From: Paraglaciecola chathamensis S18K6
GTDB taxonomy: Bacteria; Pseudomonadota; Gammaproteobacteria; Enterobacterales; Alteromonadaceae
Reading direction: 5' to 3'
NCBI GenBank assembly: GCA_000314955.1
Contig: BAEM01000038.1
Coordinates: 1 to 59,251, forward strand
DNA length: 59,251 bases
A program made the translations under genes and the position numbers. The notes under the pieces were generated by a model. The model was not told where the DNA came from. It searched no databases and worked only from the letters and a program-made list of their open reading frames with translations. Positions 45,694 to 55,039 of this stretch are shown one piece after another. The stretch's first letter is position 1, and each line of letters begins with the position of its first letter.

Positions 45694-46056
45694 TTACATC
45701 GCTCGGCAATGGATTGCTGCCATACGGCCTATGTGCACCGTTAAATCATCGCCTTTACCGCGAATGCTGTTCGGTCCATTGGAGTATGAAAACCCTGACG
45801 CTGTGGGCTGCTGCGTAAGCTCTATGTCTTCGTTGTTACGGGTCATGACCGCGCGTTCACTGTCTTGGTAAAAACGCACGGTAACAGGGTCATTGCGCTC
45901 ACATTCAAAAATCACCTGAGTGTACTGCTTTGCATCTTCTGCCTCCTGGCGTTTTTTATCTTCGATGCTCGCTTGTGGGCTACATGCCTGCATACTAACG
46001 ATCACAAATGATATGAGTAACGATTTTGGCAAATGAGCTTTAATGTGTGGCTTCAT
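45694..46056 (-). CDS. MliC-like lipoprotein (lysozyme inhibitor family)
   Basis: I choose the start at 46056 (120 residues); the longer frame to 46101 adds no recognisable sequence. A signal peptide ends in M-Q-A-C, a lipobox-like site. The C-terminal domain has paired Cys (F-E-C and H-C), S-G-F-S-Y-S-N-G and K-G-D-D-L-T, the pattern of the MliC/PliC inhibitors of C-type lysozyme. The role would be envelope protection. Its place among catabolic genes may be incidental. Confidence 0.75.
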   Translation of the reverse strand: MKPHIKAHLPKSLLISFVIVSMQACSPQASIEDKKRQEAEDAKQYTQVIFECERNDPVTVRFYQDSERAVMTRNNEDIELTQQPTASGFSYSNGPNSIRGKGDDLTVHIGRMAAIHCRAM

Positions 46057-46119
46057 CTTGGTTTCCCTAACATAATCGAATGAACAACAGCGCAGCATCA
46101 CAGCAAAACCATAATAGGA

Positions 46120-46184
46120 AGGGCTTAATCAAAAACCGCTGGACGCATTCTGAGACGGTCACTTATTAATGCGGATTGGTATTA
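46120..46184 (-). mobile_element. Solo MITE end at the amine oxidase 3' end
   Basis: From about 46120 to 46182 the sequence matches the left ~60 bp of the 265-bp element in reverse (ATCAAAAACCGCTGGACGCA to GGATTGGTAT). The rest of the element is missing. The outermost base overlaps the stop codon of the amine oxidase gene. Confidence 0.85.
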
Positions 46185-47591
46185 GAGCCGCTCGCTGACT
46201 TCTTGCGCTGCCCGTTGCCCCGAGACTATCGCAGACTCCATACCCGAGTACATAAACTCTGTATGCTCACCCGCAAAATGTAACTTTCCCTCAATACTGG
46301 CCATATGCGGTACTAATGTTTGTACTTGTCCAGGCGCGAATTGAATATATGCCCCCTTTGAGAACCGCTCGTTAGCCCACGATTGATGATGAACGACCTC
46401 GGTTTTACCTTTTAGCCCTGGGTAATGCTTATCTAGGGCTTTTTTGACGATGTTTACCGCTTCGCTCGTGCTAAGTCTATCTAACACTTTAGCTTGCTGG
46501 CCGTTTATCCAACTGGTTAAGTAGCGCAACTCACCGGCATCATCGACTTGACTAAACACGCGGCCAAGAGCGTTATCTGTCCACAAGTTTGTGGCCTGCA
46601 CCATAGAAACATCCGCTTGATTTTTCACTGCAAAATGTACTTGGGTAACGGGTGTATACTGCGCATGCTGAATCGCATGGCGTTTTTGCGGGCTGATATC
46701 GGCCTTAATATCAACATCTTTTAATGCGGAAAATGGGCTGGTGATAATACAGCGCTTGCCAATATACTGGCTGCCATCTTCACAGCGCACTGCCACTTTA
46801 TCGCTGCTTTGACTTATACTCGTTACGATTTTCGCCGTGAGCAATTCCTCTGTGAGATCATCAGCCAGAGCCTGAATAAAACGGCTATTTCCACCTTTGA
46901 TTTTTTGCGCACCTCTTCCGCCGATGCGGGCTAGACTCAAACGGTAGAACGCATCTGCGGCTGACAACTCTTTTAAGCTCAAAGCATTAATATTGGCATC
47001 CATTAAGCGCAGCGCTTCTGGGGATATGTTTTGCTGTTTAAAATAGGCCTCTAATGATATGTCTAACGGTGCGTATTTTTCTGATGTCCAATCCCAAGGC
47101 AGAGCATATTCTGGGCCTTTGCTTAACATCTGATAATACAAACGTGAAGGCAGAGTGTTTTTTTCAGATGCTGCTAGCGAATTTTGCGGGTGAGTTGGCC
47201 ACTCATCGGCGCTTATACGTTGTCCGTTTATCACAAAGGTGTTTTGTTCAGCATATTGCCCCAACGACACAAGAGGTAAATCAAGTTGCTGGGCAAAGGT
47301 ACGCATTAAACCGTACCCCTGACCGATTTGCAGCCCTCCAACCTCAGCATGTATGCCATGTGTATTAATGGTTTGAATTCGCCCGCCAACGCGCTTGCGC
47401 GCTTCTAGCAGTAACACCTTGAGCCCCTGCGCTTTTAAATAACGGGCACTGGTTAAGCCGGCTAATCCGGCACCGATAATAATGACATCTGCGCGATGAC
47501 TACCACTAGCCCACAACGGCGCAGTAATGCCACCTGCGCCCAACATTAATGAGCTAGCCCCTAAGCCTTTAATGATTTGCCTACGATGCAT
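46182..47591 (-). CDS. Flavin monoamine oxidase-family protein, exported
   Basis: The 469-residue protein has a leader M-H-R-R-Q-I-I-K (twin-arginine-like), an FAD-binding G-A-G-L-A-G (40-45), the E-A-R-K-R-V-G-G-R motif and a C-terminal F-A-G-E-H-T-E. It would oxidise an amine or a related C-N or C-C bond outside the cytoplasm. It lies after the TBDR gene but behind a terminator, so it probably has its own promoter or is expressed by readthrough. The substrate is unknown; protoporphyrinogen oxidase-like activity belongs to the same superfamily. Confidence 0.83.
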   Translation of the reverse strand: MHRRQIIKGLGASSLMLGAGGITAPLWASGSHRADVIIIGAGLAGLTSARYLKAQGLKVLLLEARKRVGGRIQTINTHGIHAEVGGLQIGQGYGLMRTFAQQLDLPLVSLGQYAEQNTFVINGQRISADEWPTHPQNSLAASEKNTLPSRLYYQMLSKGPEYALPWDWTSEKYAPLDISLEAYFKQQNISPEALRLMDANINALSLKELSAADAFYRLSLARIGGRGAQKIKGGNSRFIQALADDLTEELLTAKIVTSISQSSDKVAVRCEDGSQYIGKRCIITSPFSALKDVDIKADISPQKRHAIQHAQYTPVTQVHFAVKNQADVSMVQATNLWTDNALGRVFSQVDDAGELRYLTSWINGQQAKVLDRLSTSEAVNIVKKALDKHYPGLKGKTEVVHHQSWANERFSKGAYIQFAPGQVQTLVPHMASIEGKLHFAGEHTEFMYSGMESAIVSGQRAAQEVSERL

Positions 47592-47633
47592 GATTTACCT
47601 CTGTTGAAACTAACACTGAATAGTAGTCAATAA

Positions 47634-47656
47634 AAAAGCGAGATAACTCGCTTTTA
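47634..47656 (-). terminator. Terminator between TonB receptor 2 and amine oxidase
   Basis: AAAAGCGAG-ATAA-CTCGCTTTT forms a 9-bp perfect stem (47634-47655) followed on the minus strand by TTTATTG. Confidence 0.7.
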
Positions 47657-47712
47657 AAGGTTGGCAATGAAGCGAGCCCTTGGCCCGCTATATTTTTAGC
47701 TAGGCTAACGTC

Positions 47713-50001
47713 TTAAAATTTATAAGATGCGGTTATGCCCACTTCTCGGCCTCTGCTGGGCGCCACAGGAAACGCGCGCGAACCATAAGCAAAACTCTGC
47801 ACATCAACATACCTAAATACATAGGTTGGGGTGTCATTATCCGTCACATTATTTACCCATGCGGTTAAGCGTACATTTTCCAGTTGTACCCCAGCTTTTA
47901 AATTAACTAACTGACGTGATCCTGTCTCAATTAAGTTGTGTACGTGGGCATAACGGCTTGAATCATATGAAAAGTCCATACGACTAAAGACTTCTACCCC
48001 TTCTTTTACTTGCGTGGAATAGCTCAGTGCTAATGTGGCTTCGTTCTTCGGTACTTGAGGCGGTGAATTGCCTTTTAGATCACCAAATTCACGTAGGTTA
48101 TCCCCCACACAGAAGCTTGATGCTCCCCCCGGCGCAAAGAAGCGGCACTGATTACTATCAAACAATTCTTCAAATTGCGCATCGGTGCGTGATAAACCAA
48201 ATTCTAAACTAAAATTCTCATTGATAAGCCAAGTACCTTCAATCTCAAGCCCTTTGATTTCTGTAGAGCCGGCATTAGATGTATATGAAACTGGCGGGCC
48301 TTCTACTTCATCAAAGCTATCGGTTAGCTGCTGTTTGGTCCAATCCATGGTGTAAGCGGCTGCTGACACGTACAAGCTTCCATCGAACAAGGTAGATTTC
48401 ACCCCAAGTTCATACATCACCATGTCTTCTTCGTCTATAACGACCAAATCATTGGGCAGCAAAGTACTTGTATTAAACCCTCCAGGGCTGTTGCCTTCAG
48501 AGCGCGTTAAGTACATTAGCGTGTCGTCACTCACATCATACTCAGCGATAAAACGCGTGGTGGTGCTATCAAACTCGTTACTGACATTAGCAAATTCCGC
48601 GTTTTGAATTAACTCATCATAGGCCTGCGTATTAACTTCATCACTGGAGCGACGAATTTCAGCTGACAAACGAAAATCATCGGTAAATTCGTAGGTCGCC
48701 ATGGCCATCAATGCTTGGTTTTCTAGTTCTTCGGCAAAACTATCCACTGCATTTGGTTCAGCTTCTGAATGCCATAAATATGCGCCCACTGACCAATACA
48801 AACGATCGTCGAAAGCACTAGAGTTGAAGCGTATTTCGTGGCTGTACTCATCCGTACCTGATGAATCCAAGGTGTACCATGAGTCTGCTGGCACTAAGAA
48901 AGGGCCACCACTGAAAAACCCAAAACTAAAGGATTCTTCAGCGCCATTGTAAGTTTGGTCTAAACCGGTTTCCCCATCACGCGAGTTCCAGCCGCTGATC
49001 CAAGAAAGAGTACCAAAATCAAAATGGTGATTAACTTTAAAGCTAATATGCTCACTGGTTACCCTTAGCCCATAATCATCATTATCTAAGAATCCGCCAC
49101 CACCGATACTAATGGGCTGATTTCTGAGCGCTTCTCCGCAATAATATGGCCTAGTATCCAAAAAGCAGTTGTTATCAGCCGCCCCTTGATAACCAAAAGG
49201 CTGCGCCTCATCATCATTTTCGTTATATATGTAGTTAACGGAAATATCAGTATTTTTACTCGGTGTAAAATAGAAACCTAACATGCCAGATTTGGTTTTC
49301 TCGCCACCAACATCTGGGCCATCTTCCTTGGTGTTTTCCCAGTCACCATCATAACTATCTGCAGAAATAGACGCTCGAAAGGCAAACATATCGGATAGCT
49401 TACTCGATACCCCGGCGGCTAATTTCTGGTTTCCGTTTTGACCTAACGTGAGGTTAACGTAACCTGATAACTCGTCACTCGGACGACTGGTAATAAAGTT
49501 AATTGCCCCAGAGAAAGTACGACGGCCGTACTGAGCACTTTGCGGACCTTTTACAATTTCTACTCGCTCAATCAAATCCAGCGGTAAACTTTGAATCGAG
49601 CCTCCAAAATATACACCATCAATAAAATACGAGGCTTTTTGAGAGCCAAAGCCTGGGATCCATGACACACCGCGGATGACAGGAATATCAGATTGGCGTC
49701 CGAATGTACGCTCCATCGACATACCCACGGCACTCACCGCGATATCGTTGATATTCCTCAAACCGGCTTCTTCGATATCGTCCGCACTAAAGGTCGTCAC
49801 TGAAATCGGGATTTTATTTAATGTTTCTTTACGATAACGAGACGTAACTTCAATTTGCTCAATCACTTCTTGATCGAACACCGTTTCTGTATCAGGTGCT
49901 GTTTCTTGAGCCATTGCTCCAAGCGGCATACTTACAAGCGGTGCCATTAAGGCTAGCTTGATCATTTGCGCTACTTTACTGCGGCTAAAATGCATGTTCA
50001 T
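47713..50001 (-). CDS. TonB-dependent receptor 2 of the catabolic region
   Basis: I place the start at 50001 (762 residues), 8 nt after GAGG; an earlier start at 50046 is possible. A signal peptide ends A-M-A-Q. The plug has T-S-R-Y-R-K-E-T-L-N and R-V-E-I-V-K-G-P-Q-S-A-Q-Y-G-R, and the barrel ends A-S-Y-K-F. It is a paralogue of the receptor at 39028-41496 and is preceded by two FNR-type boxes and the palindrome, so both receptors are probably co-regulated. Confidence 0.9.
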   Translation of the reverse strand: MNMHFSRSKVAQMIKLALMAPLVSMPLGAMAQETAPDTETVFDQEVIEQIEVTSRYRKETLNKIPISVTTFSADDIEEAGLRNINDIAVSAVGMSMERTFGRQSDIPVIRGVSWIPGFGSQKASYFIDGVYFGGSIQSLPLDLIERVEIVKGPQSAQYGRRTFSGAINFITSRPSDELSGYVNLTLGQNGNQKLAAGVSSKLSDMFAFRASISADSYDGDWENTKEDGPDVGGEKTKSGMLGFYFTPSKNTDISVNYIYNENDDEAQPFGYQGAADNNCFLDTRPYYCGEALRNQPISIGGGGFLDNDDYGLRVTSEHISFKVNHHFDFGTLSWISGWNSRDGETGLDQTYNGAEESFSFGFFSGGPFLVPADSWYTLDSSGTDEYSHEIRFNSSAFDDRLYWSVGAYLWHSEAEPNAVDSFAEELENQALMAMATYEFTDDFRLSAEIRRSSDEVNTQAYDELIQNAEFANVSNEFDSTTTRFIAEYDVSDDTLMYLTRSEGNSPGGFNTSTLLPNDLVVIDEEDMVMYELGVKSTLFDGSLYVSAAAYTMDWTKQQLTDSFDEVEGPPVSYTSNAGSTEIKGLEIEGTWLINENFSLEFGLSRTDAQFEELFDSNQCRFFAPGGASSFCVGDNLREFGDLKGNSPPQVPKNEATLALSYSTQVKEGVEVFSRMDFSYDSSRYAHVHNLIETGSRQLVNLKAGVQLENVRLTAWVNNVTDNDTPTYVFRYVDVQSFAYGSRAFPVAPSRGREVGITASYKF

Positions 50002-50092
50002 GGGTGGTCCTCTAACTTTATTGTAATAATTTGGCGTTATGTGCAACCCGAAACCGACAATGTCTCTAGTTGGCAGATATCACTCTAGCCAA

Positions 50093-50108
50093 ATTTGCAC
50101 GGACAAAT
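50093..50108. promoter_or_regulatory. ATTTGCACGGACAAAT operator before TonB receptor 2
   Basis: The site matches ATTTGTACGGACAAAT at 15 of 16 positions and lies 91 bp before the TBDR start. Confidence 0.7.
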
Positions 50109-50127
50109 TCGTTGAAAAATTCCTCGA

Positions 50128-50141
50128 TTGACATTTATCAA
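50128..50141. promoter_or_regulatory. FNR-type box (TTGAC-ATTT-ATCAA)
   Basis: One of two boxes 24 bp apart (centre to centre) before the TBDR gene. Half sites fit TTGAY/RTCAA. Confidence 0.7.
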
Positions 50142-50151
50142 TCAAATTCGT

Positions 50152-50165
50152 TTGACAAATGTCAA
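50152..50165. promoter_or_regulatory. FNR-type box (TTGAC-AAAT-GTCAA)
   Basis: A symmetric second box. The palindrome extends to TTTGACAAATGTCAAA. Two boxes in tandem suggest cooperative activation. Confidence 0.7.
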
Positions 50166-50254
50166 AGTTAACCACTGTTATAAAAAAGCTGTAAAAAAGT
50201 TATAAAGACGCGATAAATCTACCTATTTAAGTATAGGTAACTCCTTGTCAGTGA

Positions 50255-50291
50255 TACAAAAAAAAGGCGGGACATTAATTGCCCGCCTTAT
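50255..50291 (-). terminator. Terminator of the nine-gene CoA operon
   Basis: AAGGCGGG (50264-50271) pairs with CCCGCCTT (50282-50289), 10-nt loop. On the minus strand it is followed by a run of at least eight T, just past the CpcT-like gene. Confidence 0.85.
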
Positions 50292-50315
50292 TTACGTATC
50301 GCCGAAACGGCGCGC

Positions 50316-51365
50316 TTAGAAGCTAAAATGGGGCCGGATTTGTTTAACTTTTACGCCCGCTTGCATCCATCGTAAATTCATTCCCGTTGTTGGGTTGCTA
50401 CGGTCGCTCCAAATATAGGTAATGGTTTTGCCAGTGGCATCATCAATCAGACCAAATTTAAAAATGGGGTCAGAGGTATTCTGATAGGTCAACAACGCCA
50501 GTTGAATCGAGTAACCCGTTTTTTCCCCTGTTTTCGCATCTTGCAAGGCAACAATTTGCCCTTCGTTGTGCAGTAACAAGTCACGATTAAAAATCCATCT
50601 TGCATCTTCCGAGGCCTCTTTTCCGCCGACTCGAGCGCCGCCCCAGCCAGTAAAGTAAGTCACTTTGCGATTTTTATGGGGAATACCCGCTTTGTTGCCG
50701 AAAACATAATTACCGTCTTCATCTGCGGCTTTATCCGCGATCCAAATTTCGTTGTCTGTTAGACGCAAGGTATCGTTAAAAAAGATTTTTTTACCGCTAC
50801 GTTTAGACACAATACTACAGGTGTTCTGCCCCATGGTGCCGTCAAAGTACTTACCGTTAAATCGCCAGTACACTTCACACCCTGGGTAAGTCACAATTTC
50901 ATCTCGGCTTAATTTTTCATAAAGTTCGGGGTGTAAATGCGCATCAGCATACTTAGCTTCGTCCTTGAAACGAAAGATATTGAGCTGCAAAGCGCCCTTA
51001 TCTTCGTTGGGCAGAAATTGGTACAACCGCTGGCGATATACCTTACTCGGATCACCGTCCATGTATTGCTTTACAAAGTAAGTGGTGCCTTCAAGTGCTG
51101 GCGTTGCCAGTGGCGCAAAGACATGATGGATATGCTCATGGACCTGTAAATCAGGCTCTTTTTCCTTATTGATATTGTCTTGCCAGTGCTGTTCGTGGTT
51201 ATCAAACTCAGCGGCAAACCACTGATGAAAAAGCGCTTCTTGAATAGTGTCTTTGGCCTGTACCTGAGCTTGGGTCGATGAGGCTCGTTCTTGAGTGGCG
51301 CTCTTTTGGCTCGCACAACCGACTAAACTAGCAGCCACACAAAGTGCAGCGATGATCTGTTTCAT
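50316..51365 (-). CDS. CpcT/CpeT-family lipoprotein
   Basis: The preferred start 51365 gives 349 residues with a lipobox L-V-G-C. The central region matches the CpcT/CpeT chromophore lyase family: Y-F-V-K-Q-Y, Y-R-Q-R-L-Y-Q-F, G-C-E-V-Y-W, F-D-G-T-M and C-S-I. In cyanobacteria these proteins attach bilins to phycobiliproteins. In a heterotroph with a lipoprotein anchor the role is unknown; binding a hydrophobic or pigment-like compound is possible. It is the last gene of the operon and has a long C-terminal extension beyond the family core. Confidence 0.78.
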   Translation of the reverse strand: MKQIIAALCVAASLVGCASQKSATQERASSTQAQVQAKDTIQEALFHQWFAAEFDNHEQHWQDNINKEKEPDLQVHEHIHHVFAPLATPALEGTTYFVKQYMDGDPSKVYRQRLYQFLPNEDKGALQLNIFRFKDEAKYADAHLHPELYEKLSRDEIVTYPGCEVYWRFNGKYFDGTMGQNTCSIVSKRSGKKIFFNDTLRLTDNEIWIADKAADEDGNYVFGNKAGIPHKNRKVTYFTGWGGARVGGKEASEDARWIFNRDLLLHNEGQIVALQDAKTGEKTGYSIQLALLTYQNTSDPIFKFGLIDDATGKTITYIWSDRSNPTTGMNLRWMQAGVKVKQIRPHFSF

Positions 51366-51381
51366 AACTTTCCCTACTTGG

Positions 51382-52542
51382 TTAAATGAACGCATTTTCA
51401 CTGCGCATATTGGCAATATCTTGTTCGCTATAGCCCAGCTCTGCTAACAGCGCTTGGGTGTCTTGACTAAAGGACGGCAAGGTAAGATTCGGCTGAGCCG
51501 GTTCATGGCGAAACTTAACGGGTACACCCAGGTGCAAGTTGCCCTGCTCGTCATTGAGCAACATATCGCGTTGCACCAAATGTTCGTCACGTACGGCCTC
51601 GTTTAAACTGCGAACCGGCGACCAACACACATCAATGTTCGCTAAAAATGCCTGCCACTGGTCAAGTGTCTTTTCTAAAAAGGTAGACTGAAGAAAGGCT
51701 GTCACTGGTGCTTGATCTGGCCCCGGTGGCAACTGGCACAAATTAATTAAGTCTTCTCTGCCAAGCGCAGTAAGCAGGTTTACTGCAAATTTAAGTTCGC
51801 TCCCCCCTAGGGTTAAATATTTGTCATCTGCGGTTTGATATATGTTGTACATCGCGGCACCGCCCCAGCTGCGTTCCTGTTTGGGCTCAGGTGAACGGTT
51901 TTCGGCGAATGGCGGCCCCATGACATTGGCATACCAAGCGACCAAAGAGTCCTGCATAGAGATATCAAGGTAGTCACCTTTACCTGTTTGCTGACAGCGC
52001 AACAGCGCCATCAACACTCCAGAAAAGGCCATTAGACTGCCAGCCATATCAGCCACTGGCATACCGGGCTGCGCTGGTTTAGCATCTTGCCCTTGGTTAA
52101 TTTGCACGGCGCCAGAATCTGCCTGAATACTCAGGTCATGAGCCGGATTCAATCGTTTAGGACCGGTTTGCCCATAGGCCGAAATAGAACAGTAAACTAA
52201 CTTAGGGTTAATCTTTGCGATGGTATCGAAGTCAATCCCTAGTCGCTCAACCACGCCGGGCCTAAAGGCTTCAACCACCACATCAACGGTTTCGCACAGC
52301 TTATAAAACGCCTGTTTTCCTGCGTCACTTTTTAAATTCAAGTTGATGCTTTTCTTGCCACGAAATACGTTTCTAAACCACACAGACTGGCCGTTTTGCT
52401 TCAGGCCAATGTTTCGCACCGGTTCGCCTGTTGGCGGTTCAAGGCTGATGACTTCTGCCCCGTGATCGGCCATCATCATGGTGAAGTGTGGCCCGGGCAA
52501 AAAGAGGGATAAATCTAATACGCGAATACCCTGTAATTTCAC
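51382..52542 (-). CDS. Family III CoA-transferase (CaiB/BaiF)
   Basis: The 386-residue protein has the family III start (G-I-R-V-L-D-L-S), E-A-F-R-P-G-V-V-E-R-L-G and I-S-A-Y-G-Q-T-G-P. It would move CoA between a donor such as succinyl-CoA and an organic acid. It is a paralogue of the next upstream gene; two such genes in a row suggest two acids or a heteromeric pair. Confidence 0.87.
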   Translation of the reverse strand: MKLQGIRVLDLSLFLPGPHFTMMMADHGAEVISLEPPTGEPVRNIGLKQNGQSVWFRNVFRGKKSINLNLKSDAGKQAFYKLCETVDVVVEAFRPGVVERLGIDFDTIAKINPKLVYCSISAYGQTGPKRLNPAHDLSIQADSGAVQINQGQDAKPAQPGMPVADMAGSLMAFSGVLMALLRCQQTGKGDYLDISMQDSLVAWYANVMGPPFAENRSPEPKQERSWGGAAMYNIYQTADDKYLTLGGSELKFAVNLLTALGREDLINLCQLPPGPDQAPVTAFLQSTFLEKTLDQWQAFLANIDVCWSPVRSLNEAVRDEHLVQRDMLLNDEQGNLHLGVPVKFRHEPAQPNLTLPSFSQDTQALLAELGYSEQDIANMRSENAFI

Positions 52543-52572
52543 TTTGCTGTGCTCCTGAAGTTTGCTGAGGGA

Positions 52573-53763
52573 TTAGACCACGTTGTTCTGGCTAAGATGG
52601 GTTATTTCCTGCTCGCTGTAACCCAGCTCTTTTAGCAAAATCTCAGTGTCGTTACCCATAGCGACCGCCGCTTTGCCTGATAGGCGTTGTCCGTCAAGCT
52701 TGATAGGGTTCGCTAGAATTTCCATATCTTGGTTGTGCGGATGAGGAACAGACTGCACCATGCCAATGTCTCGAATGTACTGGTTATTCAACGCTTCTGG
52801 TACATCGTAAACCGGCGCACAAGGAATACGCCCTTTTAGCACTTCCAACCAATGTGCGGTGGGATGAGTAGCTAAAACGCGATCGATTTCTGTGGTCAAA
52901 ACATCGCGATTTTCGCGCCGCCCGGCGACTTGCGCAAAACGGTCTTCTTTTAACACTTCATCATCTAAAATATCGACTAACACATCCCAGAACTTATCTG
53001 TCATGGCCATCAAAAATACAAAGCTGTCTTGGGTTTTGTACAATTGACAAGGCACCGTCGCCGGGTGGGCTGAGCGCGCCACCCGCTGCACAACATGCTG
53101 CTCATTCAGATACCAAGTTGCAGGGTAAGACAATTGGTGCAATGCCACATCAAATAATGAGACGTCAACATCCCTGCCCTGACCTGTGCGATGGGCGCCA
53201 AGTATGCCAGCGGTTAGCCCTAACGACGCCACAGCTCCGGTCATGAAATCAACCATGGAAACCCCAAAACGCGTGGGCGCTTGGTCGGGCTCACCTGTAA
53301 GCGACATCAAGCCTGCTTCGGCCTGCATCAAGTAATCATAACCCGGCCAACTGGCACGGTCATTATCACGCCCATAGGCAGATAAATGGCCACACACAAT
53401 TTTAGGGTTCACCTGTTTTAATTGTTCATAGGTAATGCCCAACTTTTGCGGTTGGTCGCCACGTAAATTGTTGGTCACGGCATCGGCGGTTCTAACCAGC
53501 TCTTCAAACACCTTGCGCCCTTCTTCTGACTTTAAATTCAAGGTAAGACTTTTTTTATTCACGTTGAAAGTCTGATAAAAATAGCTGTCGTTTTCACCGA
53601 TAAAAAACGGCCCAGTTTGGCGAGATACGTCTCCCCCTATGGCTGGGTTCTCAATTTTTATGACCTCTGCGCCTAAATCAGCCAAATACATAGAGCCGTA
53701 TGGACCTGCACCGTATTGTTCAACGGCGATGATCCTCACACCATCAAGAGGGAGTTGTGTCAT
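52573..53763 (-). CDS. Family III CoA-transferase (CaiB/BaiF)
   Basis: The 396-residue protein has G-V-R-I-I-A-V-E-Q-Y-G-A-G-P, N-N-L-R-G-D-Q-P-Q-K-L-G and L-S-A-Y-G-R. It activates an acid as its CoA ester ahead of the dehydrogenase encoded upstream. The gap to the downstream paralogue is 30 bp. Sequence similarity to the paralogue is only moderate, so specificity probably differs. Confidence 0.87.
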   Translation of the reverse strand: MTQLPLDGVRIIAVEQYGAGPYGSMYLADLGAEVIKIENPAIGGDVSRQTGPFFIGENDSYFYQTFNVNKKSLTLNLKSEEGRKVFEELVRTADAVTNNLRGDQPQKLGITYEQLKQVNPKIVCGHLSAYGRDNDRASWPGYDYLMQAEAGLMSLTGEPDQAPTRFGVSMVDFMTGAVASLGLTAGILGAHRTGQGRDVDVSLFDVALHQLSYPATWYLNEQHVVQRVARSAHPATVPCQLYKTQDSFVFLMAMTDKFWDVLVDILDDEVLKEDRFAQVAGRRENRDVLTTEIDRVLATHPTAHWLEVLKGRIPCAPVYDVPEALNNQYIRDIGMVQSVPHPHNQDMEILANPIKLDGQRLSGKAAVAMGNDTEILLKELGYSEQEITHLSQNNVV

Positions 53764-53836
53764 GCTTGTGTCCTGTTGTAATGCGCCAAATAATCACGCG
53801 AACTTGCCCGTGTTCATCATGGCGCAATGAAAGTCT

Positions 53837-55012
53837 CTAAATTTTGTTTTTATCGATTAATTGCTTAGCAATAATGATGCGCTGCATTTCGTTCGTGCCT
53901 TCACCGATACACATCAACATGGCATCTCGGTAGTAGCGCTCAATGTCGTACTCTACTGAGTAGCTGTAGCCGCCAAAGATACGCATGGCTTCGTTGGCAC
54001 AAAACACACCAGCTTCTGAGCCAAAGTATTTCGCCATGCCTGCTTCCATATCGCAGCGTTCGTTAGCGTCATACTTTGTCGCCGCTTGCTCTATTAACAA
54101 GCGAGCTGCTTCAACCTGAGTGGCCATTTCGCCTAATTTGAGTTGAATAGCCTGATGCTGGCATATCGCCTTACCAAATGTTTCACGTTCTTGGGCGTAG
54201 CGCACTGCTAACTCCGTTGCTCCCTGAGCAATACCAGCGCCGCGTGCAGCAACGTTAATGCGACCGAGCTCTAGGCCTCCAATGGCGTGTTTAAAGCCAG
54301 AACCTTCTTTTTCGCCGACTAAATTGGCAGCGGGCACTCGTACGTTTTCAAACACCACTTCGCAAGTATCAATTGAGCGATAACCTAGCTTGGTCATTTT
54401 TGAGACGGTGATCCCAGGTTTGAAATTGCCTTGTGCGTCTTTGGTTTCCACGATAAACATGCTGGTGCCCTTGTGGGCTGGCACAGCGTCGAGATCTGTT
54501 TTCACCAATACAGCTAATGAATTGCCATTTAACGAATTGGTGATCCAGGTTTTTGCGCCATTAATAATGTATTCATCGCCATCTTTCACTGCGGTGGTGC
54601 GAATGGCTTGTAAATCGGTGCCAGCATTTGGCTCGGTCAATGCGACGCCACCGCGTAGTTCACCTGTTGCCATACGCGGTAAAAACCGCTCTTTTTGTGC
54701 TTGGGTACCGCAACGTTCAATCGCTGAGGCTTGAATTAAATGCGAATTGAAGATGCCACTTGGGGCCATCCATGCAGAGGCCACCTTCATCACGATTTTG
54801 GCGTAAATAGATGCGGGTAATCCAAGGCCACCGAACTCCTGGCCTATGGTGGCACCAAATAGACCCAACTCTTTCATTTGCTCAGCAAGCGCATGGGGAT
54901 ATTTATCTTGTTGATCATGCTCTTTGGCAATGGGTCGAACATCGTTTTCTACCCATTTGTCGATCATGTCTATGATCCCTAACTCATCTTCTTTTGACCA
55001 TGCTTCAGACAT
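53837..55012 (-). CDS. Acyl-CoA dehydrogenase
   Basis: The 391-residue FAD enzyme has the standard ACAD regions: E-F-G-G-L-G-L-P, A-L-T-E-P-N-A-G-T-D, K-T-W-I-T-N and I-G-E-G-T-N-E-M-Q-R. It introduces an alpha-beta double bond in an acyl-CoA. In this operon it acts between the CoA-transferases and the MaoC-type hydratase. Confidence 0.9.
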   Translation of the reverse strand: MSEAWSKEDELGIIDMIDKWVENDVRPIAKEHDQQDKYPHALAEQMKELGLFGATIGQEFGGLGLPASIYAKIVMKVASAWMAPSGIFNSHLIQASAIERCGTQAQKERFLPRMATGELRGGVALTEPNAGTDLQAIRTTAVKDGDEYIINGAKTWITNSLNGNSLAVLVKTDLDAVPAHKGTSMFIVETKDAQGNFKPGITVSKMTKLGYRSIDTCEVVFENVRVPAANLVGEKEGSGFKHAIGGLELGRINVAARGAGIAQGATELAVRYAQERETFGKAICQHQAIQLKLGEMATQVEAARLLIEQAATKYDANERCDMEAGMAKYFGSEAGVFCANEAMRIFGGYSYSVEYDIERYYRDAMLMCIGEGTNEMQRIIIAKQLIDKNKI

Positions 55013-55039
55013 AGCAAACCTCTACTGATTATCTACCGA

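Larger units (their letters stand above)
50002..50315. promoter_or_regulatory. Promoter region of TonB receptor 2 and terminator of the CoA operon
   Basis: This stretch holds, in order, the operator at 50093-50108, FNR-type boxes at 50128-50141 and 50152-50165, and the terminator of the operon to the right. A -10-like TAGAGT (50082-50087, minus strand) lies near the operator. No gene is visible. Confidence 0.65.

Noticed and set aside
45644-45871. Plus-strand frame over the MliC-like gene
   Set aside because: It is antisense to a lipoprotein gene with signal peptide and paired cysteines and starts in a tandem repeat.
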